Positions 5,226-6,181 of a stretch of 6,181 bases of DNA are shown here, piece after piece. The translations under genes and the position numbers were made by a program. Source of the DNA: Saprospiraceae bacterium (GTDB lineage Bacteria; Bacteroidota; Bacteroidia; Chitinophagales; Saprospiraceae). The stretch spans positions 1-6,181 of the forward strand of contig WGBN01000089.1 of NCBI GenBank assembly GCA_015494245.1. Direction: 5' to 3'. The notes below the pieces were generated by a model. The model made no database searches. It had not been told where the DNA came from and saw only the letters and a list, made by a program, of their open reading frames with translations. Within the stretch, counting starts at the first letter, position 1. Each line of letters starts with the position of its first letter.

Positions 5226-6181
5226 ATGAAAAAATGGATTTTTCTCGCTATATTGCCTCTGTTTTTGTTTTCCGCTTGTCAGGAAAAAGGACAGGAGTTG
5301 CTTTCCTCTTCAAAAGCAACCTATGAAGCGACCACTACACCGAACAACCTGATGATGCCCGAAGACACGCTCTACGGACACATCATGCAGGAAATGAACG
5401 ACAAAACCGAAGCGCTACGCGCTAAAATGAATGAGGAAGCGCTAAGCGCCATACTCGAAACCCGCAGCATTTTACAAAGCATCCGCGAAGGAGATGCAGA
5501 TGCAGCAGAAGCCAAGACCAAAGAACTCATCGGGAAATTTGCCATCATCACTACAGCCAATCCCGATCTGCAACTGCTGCCTGCCGATGCAAAGGCCACC
5601 ATCAACGAAACCGTTACGGATTTAAAGACCATCAACGAACTCACCAAACAGGTAGATGAGGCCGTAGCCAAAGGCTATTATCAGGCAGCCAAACCCATTC
5701 TGGAAAACCTCTCCAGCGAAGTGATCATCAGCAAAGTGTATATCCCTCTGGGTACTTATCCTGCAGTTCTGACAGAGGTAGGTACACTGATCAAAGAGGG
5801 CAACTTAAACGATGCAGCCATTCTGCTCGAAAACGCCCTCGGCACCCTGGTCATAGAAGAGACCGTCTTGCCGCTGCCGGTCTTGAAGGCTCAGCAACTG
5901 ATCATAGAAGCTGCAAAACTCGACACCGACCAGGAAGCCGACCGCGCACTGGCACTCAACTACCTGGAAAATGCCGATTACCAGCTCACCATGGCCGAAG
6001 CCCTCGGCTATGGCAAGCGCAACGAAGACTACAAAGGTCTGCACCAGTCCATCAAAGAGCTGAAAAAGCAAATCGAAAAGCAAGAAGCCAAAGAACAAAT
6101 CCAGGCTTCTGTTGAACAGCTCAAAAAGGACATGAAAACCTTCCGCGAAAAATATTTTGCCTTTGGCAAAAAGGATAAAAA
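5226..6181 (+). CDS. YfdX-like lipoprotein (3' end beyond window)
   Basis: This open frame runs from ATG 5226 to the right edge, giving 318 residues and no stop. The N-terminus is a lipoprotein signal: MKKW, a hydrophobic core, then FSAC with the lipidated cysteine at C18, followed by QEKGQE. Residues 66-265 fit the helical YfdX family. There is an EEALSAILETRSILQSIREGD helix pair with an ADAAEAK turn. A second unit, YIPLGTYPAVLTEVGTLIKEGN...AAILLENALGTLVIEETVLPLP, is followed by a third helix pair with NYLENADYQLTMAEALGYG. The tail from about 275 is Lys/Glu/Gln-rich and probably coiled coil. It makes the protein much longer than the enterobacterial YfdX of roughly 210 residues. That YfdX is periplasmic, linked to acid stress through EvgA in E. 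coli; the role here is unknown. The start follows an A-rich leader (AAATAAAGAGCC). I found no convincing promoter in the 141 bases after the upstream terminator. The family call rests on recalled pattern, not alignment. Confidence 0.8.
   Translation, partial: MKKWIFLAILPLFLFSACQEKGQELLSSSKATYEATTTPNNLMMPEDTLYGHIMQEMNDKTEALRAKMNEEALSAILETRSILQSIREGDADAAEAKTKELIGKFAIITTANPDLQLLPADAKATINETVTDLKTINELTKQVDEAVAKGYYQAAKPILENLSSEVIISKVYIPLGTYPAVLTEVGTLIKEGNLNDAAILLENALGTLVIEETVLPLPVLKAQQLIIEAAKLDTDQEADRALALNYLENADYQLTMAEALGYGKRNEDYKGLHQSIKELKKQIEKQEAKEQIQASVEQLKKDMKTFREKYFAFGKKDK

Noticed and set aside
5372..6098. Minus-strand open frames opposite the YfdX-like gene
   Set aside because: They are the complement of helix-rich codons and give Ser/Val- or Phe/Leu-rich products. 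The plus strand carries a lipobox-containing gene across the whole stretch.

Overview
The window looks like ordinary chromosomal DNA from a member of the Bacteroidota, probably an environmental lineage of roughly 50% GC. Several observations support this. Two promoters carry the octamer TATCTTTG, which fits the Bacteroidota -7 consensus TAnnTTTG, and one also has TTTG exactly 19 bases upstream. Start codons follow AT-rich leaders without a clear Shine-Dalgarno sequence. The gene content also fits: a small PorT-like outer-membrane barrel, a DUF1015 protein and an exported lipoprotein. I cannot place it below phylum with confidence.

Layout. The left four genes are on the minus strand, so in transcription order they run from about 4.1 kb down to 1. 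The first is a DUF1015 protein (2995-4116), followed 5 bases later by a metal-dependent amidohydrolase (1805-2989), and these two form a compact operon. A strong GNRA-capped hairpin (1766-1801) separates them from der (392-1696), the ribosome-assembly GTPase. Immediately after the der stop are two tandem hairpins with an identical 16-base core (340-391). Then comes a promoter (300-330) driving a small multi-pass membrane protein that runs off the left edge (1-268). The right part is on the plus strand. It holds a secreted 225-residue outer-membrane beta-barrel protein (4354-5031) closed by a textbook intrinsic terminator (5053-5084), then a YfdX-like lipoprotein (5226 to the right edge, incomplete). 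The 237-base gap at 4117-4353 carries divergent promoters.

How the genes work together. Der is housekeeping. The DUF1015-amidohydrolase pair is the only tight genetic linkage. The amidohydrolase has all the expected metal ligands and may be a nucleoside-type deaminase, with aminodeoxyfutalosine deaminase of the alternative menaquinone pathway as one candidate. The DUF1015 protein has the ADGHHR motif of the ParB/serine-kinase-like fold. The barrel and the lipoprotein are both envelope proteins but are separated by a terminator, so there is no evidence that they form one unit.

I see no mobile element, CRISPR array, tRNA or rRNA. The least explained parts are the hairpin repeats, the DUF1015-amidohydrolase pair and the C-terminally extended YfdX-like lipoprotein. 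I do not see a clearly novel system.
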